A DNA stretch of 7,885 bases from an uncultured Erythrobacteraceae bacterium (GTDB lineage Bacteria > Pseudomonadota > Alphaproteobacteria > Sphingomonadales > Sphingomonadaceae). Every line of letters starts with the position of its first letter. The stretch's first letter is position 1. Of this stretch, positions 6,346 through 7,885 are shown one piece after another. The position numbers were made by a program, and so were the translations under genes. A model generated the notes under the pieces. It ran no database searches and was not told where the DNA came from. It saw only the letters and a list, made by a program, of their open reading frames with translations. The stretch covers positions 1 through 7,885 of the forward strand of contig CATMNW010000101.1 of NCBI GenBank assembly GCA_950071875.1, written 5' to 3'.

Positions 6346-7518
6346 TCAGAGCGCCTCGACGATGGTGACGTTGGCAACGCCGCCGCCTTCGCACATCGTC
6401 TGCAGGCCGTATTTCTTGCCGCGCGCCTTCAGCGCGTGGACCAGCGTCGCCATAAGCTTGGTACCCGATGCACCGAGCGGGTGGCCGAGCGCAATGGCAC
6501 CGCCGTTGACGTTGAGCTTTTCGGGATCGGCACCGGTGTGCTTGAGCCAGGCAAGCGGGACAGGCGCGAATGCCTCGTTGACCTCGTAAAGGTCGATATC
6601 GCCGATCGTCATGCCCGCCCGTTCCAGCGCGCGATCGGTGGCGAACAGCGGTTCTTCGAGCATGATGACCGGATCGCCTGCCGTGACGGTCAAATTGTGG
6701 ATGCGGGCCATCGGGGTAAGCCCGTATTCCTTGAGCGCTTTCTCGCTCACAACCAGCACCGCGCTAGACCCGTCGCAGATCTGGCTGCTGGATGCGGCGG
6801 TGATCTTGCCTTCCGGGCTCAGCAGCTTGACGCCGGCAATCCCTTCGAGCGTGGCGTCGAAGCGGATGCCTTCGTCGACCGTGTGGCATTCAGCGCCTTC
6901 GGGCGTTTCGATGTCCACACCGACGATCTCGTCCTCGAACGCGCCCGACTTGGTCGCTTCGATGGCCTTCTGGTGGCTTTCGAGCGCAAACCTGTCGAGG
7001 TCTTCCTTGGAGAAGCCGTGCTTCTGGGCGATCATTTCCGCGCCCATGAACTGGCTCCACTGGATGCCGGGGTATTTCTCCTCGAGGCCGGGCGATTTGT
7101 AGTTACCCAATCCCTCCTTCATGTGGAACATCGCGGTCGAGCCCATCGGCACGCGGCTCATGCTTTCGACACCGCTGGCAATGACAACGTCCTGCGTCCC
7201 GCTCATCACGGCCTGCGCGGCGAACTGGATCGCCTGCTGCGAAGAACCGCACTGGCGGTCGATGGTGACCGCGGGCACGCCTTCGCCCAAATGCTTGCTG
7301 GCGAGCACCGCATTGCGCCCGACCTGCATCGCCTGCTCGCCGCCTTGACTGACACAGCCCATGACGACGTCGTCGATCGCCTTGGCTTCGAGCCCGCTGC
7401 GTTCCATCACCGCATCGAGCGATGTCGCGGCGAGATCGACCGGGTGAACTCCGGCAAGGCGGCCACCGCGGCGGCCGCCGGCAGTGCGGACGGCTTCGAC
7501 GATATAGGCTTCGGGCAT
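6346..7518 (-). CDS. Thiolase (acetyl-CoA C-acyltransferase family)
   Basis: A full-length thiolase of 390 residues. With the start at 7518, the nucleophile is Cys90 in DRQCGSSQQA, the NEAFA motif is at 314-318, His346 lies in GHPLGASG (345-352) and the second catalytic cysteine is Cys376 in MCEGGG. All catalytic residues are intact. It should cleave 3-ketoacyl-CoA with CoA to release acetyl-CoA, or run the reverse condensation. The GCVSQGGEQ and QCGSSQQA segments recall degradative thiolases such as mycobacterial FadA5 more than PhaA, but this is a recollection. Three in-frame ATGs (7530, 7524, 7518) are possible. I chose 7518 because GAGGA (minus strand, 7524-7528) lies five bases upstream and the protein then begins MPEAYIVEAVRT, like relatives. 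The HSD17B10-like gene follows 61 bp downstream, probably in the same operon. Confidence 0.94.
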   Translation of the reverse strand: MPEAYIVEAVRTAGGRRGGRLAGVHPVDLAATSLDAVMERSGLEAKAIDDVVMGCVSQGGEQAMQVGRNAVLASKHLGEGVPAVTIDRQCGSSQQAIQFAAQAVMSGTQDVVIASGVESMSRVPMGSTAMFHMKEGLGNYKSPGLEEKYPGIQWSQFMGAEMIAQKHGFSKEDLDRFALESHQKAIEATKSGAFEDEIVGVDIETPEGAECHTVDEGIRFDATLEGIAGVKLLSPEGKITAASSSQICDGSSAVLVVSEKALKEYGLTPMARIHNLTVTAGDPVIMLEEPLFATDRALERAGMTIGDIDLYEVNEAFAPVPLAWLKHTGADPEKLNVNGGAIALGHPLGASGTKLMATLVHALKARGKKYGLQTMCEGGGVANVTIVEAL

Positions 7519-7550
7519 CGGCATCCTCATTATAGGTTTCTAAACAGGAC

Positions 7551-7583
7551 CGTTTGCGTAAGCCCACCTTACGTAAACGTCAA
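7551..7583. promoter_or_regulatory. Palindrome cluster upstream of the thiolase, probable operator
   Basis: Two 12-bp arms (7551-7562 CGTTTGCGTAAG and 7568-7579 CTTACGTAAACG) form an inverted repeat with one mismatch around CCCAC. The right arm contains the perfect palindrome TTACGTAA (7569-7576), and the left holds its near-copy TTGCGTAA, 15 bp away. On the minus strand TTGACG (7578-7583) overlaps the cluster and could be a -35 box, so a bound protein would block or remodel the thiolase promoter. TetR-type and MerR-type (LiuR-like) regulators of acyl-CoA catabolism use comparable ACGT-containing palindromes; which family binds is inference. Confidence 0.5.
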
Positions 7584-7826
7584 GCGATCTGCGCGGCTTT
7601 GTTTTCCCGATGTGTCGAACGGCGCCGCAGACGCGCAATTTCCGCCAAGCAGGAGGTGTGACCTGCGCACCACACCTTCAGCCTCAAACCTGCCAAAATG
7701 TAACAAAAGCTTTGCATTCGGCGCGTCCCTAAAGGCACATGCCAGCTTCCACTGGAGGGAGTGGATATGCTTTTCGTCGATTGACGATTGCGCATGTCAC
7801 ATCCCTCCCAGGGGTTCCTTGGAGAT

Positions 7827-7843
7827 CCGACCTCAGGGGTCGG
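7827..7843 (+). other. Leader hairpin before the downstream gene
   Basis: CCGACC (7827-7832) and GGTCGG (7838-7843) form a 6-bp GC-rich stem with the 5-base loop TCAGG. It ends 24 bp before the GTG start at 7868 and ten bases before its ribosome binding site. It could stabilise or regulate the mRNA leader, but no T-run follows, so it is not a standard terminator. Confidence 0.35.
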
Positions 7844-7867
7844 TCGATCAATAGAGGGATTAACAGA

Positions 7868-7885
7868 GTGAAACTCCACACCTAT
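7868..7885 (+). CDS. Start of an unidentified gene, truncated by window end
   Basis: Only six codons are present: GTG start, then K-L-H-T-Y. The call rests on GAGGGA at 7854-7859, eight bases upstream of GTG, and on the leader-like structure before it. The Met-Lys-Leu opening would suit a signal peptide; in sphingomonads many exported proteins, including TonB-dependent receptors, begin this way, but this is a guess. The GTG itself could be wrong if translation starts beyond the window. Confidence 0.45.

Larger units (their letters stand above)
7519..7867. other. Divergent intergenic region, thiolase / downstream + strand gene
   Basis: This is a 349-bp non-coding stretch between the thiolase (-) and the gene starting at 7868 (+). 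From left to right it holds a minus-strand TATAAT (7529-7534) overlapping the thiolase start region, an ACGTAA-type palindrome cluster (7551-7583), and a stretch (7590-7740) in which I see no convincing gene or RNA. A small 6-bp hairpin (7748-7765), a possible five-codon ORF (7767-7784) and a leader hairpin (7827-7843) complete it. Longer open frames crossing it are extensions of antisense frames over the thiolase and have no ribosome binding site or recognisable protein. Confidence 0.7.

Noticed and set aside
6334..7854. 506-codon plus-strand open frame over the thiolase
   Set aside because: It is antisense to a thiolase with all catalytic residues, is His/Arg/Asp-rich with no recognisable fold, and has no ribosome binding site.

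Overview
The window looks like an ordinary chromosomal segment of a GC-rich alphaproteobacterium, most likely a sphingomonad of the Erythrobacteraceae type. This is judged from protein style, the Tad-pilus gene set, short AGGAG/GAGG ribosome binding sites and strong GC bias; no database search was possible. There is no sign of a mobile element, CRISPR array, tRNA or rRNA.

Left part (1-3082, + strand): the distal end of a Tad (Flp-type) pilus operon. It holds the 3' part of cpaE/tadZ (receiver-like plus ParA-like domain), then tadB and tadC, the paired inner-membrane platform proteins. The secretion ATPase gene cpaF/tadA, often found between cpaE and tadB, is absent here. The operon ends at a hairpin that also contains the stop codon of the convergent marR gene.

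Middle (3130-4537, - strand): a crotonase-superfamily enzyme followed 67 bp downstream by a MarR-family regulator, plausibly one transcript. The crotonase lacks both classical hydratase glutamates and instead has a Glu at the position used by some enoyl-CoA isomerases. A 7-bp inverted repeat lies just upstream of its start. Divergent from it, on + (4816-5415), is a small atypical-SDR NAD(P)-binding protein. It has a candidate general-stress (EcfG-type) promoter and is closed by a strong bidirectional terminator.

Right part (5499-7518, - strand): a thiolase followed by an HSD17B10-like 3-hydroxyacyl-CoA dehydrogenase, a two-gene acyl-CoA degradation operon. With the crotonase, the minus-strand genes could supply the isomerisation/hydration, oxidation and thiolysis steps of a beta-oxidation-like pathway. 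A cluster of ACGTAA-type palindromes upstream of the thiolase is a good candidate operator. A 349-bp divergent intergenic region then leads to the first codons of a + strand gene (GTG at 7868) that runs off the window.

I did not find a clearly new biological system. The most useful leads are the unusual crotonase active site, the palindromic operator before the thiolase, and the stress-type promoter candidate.
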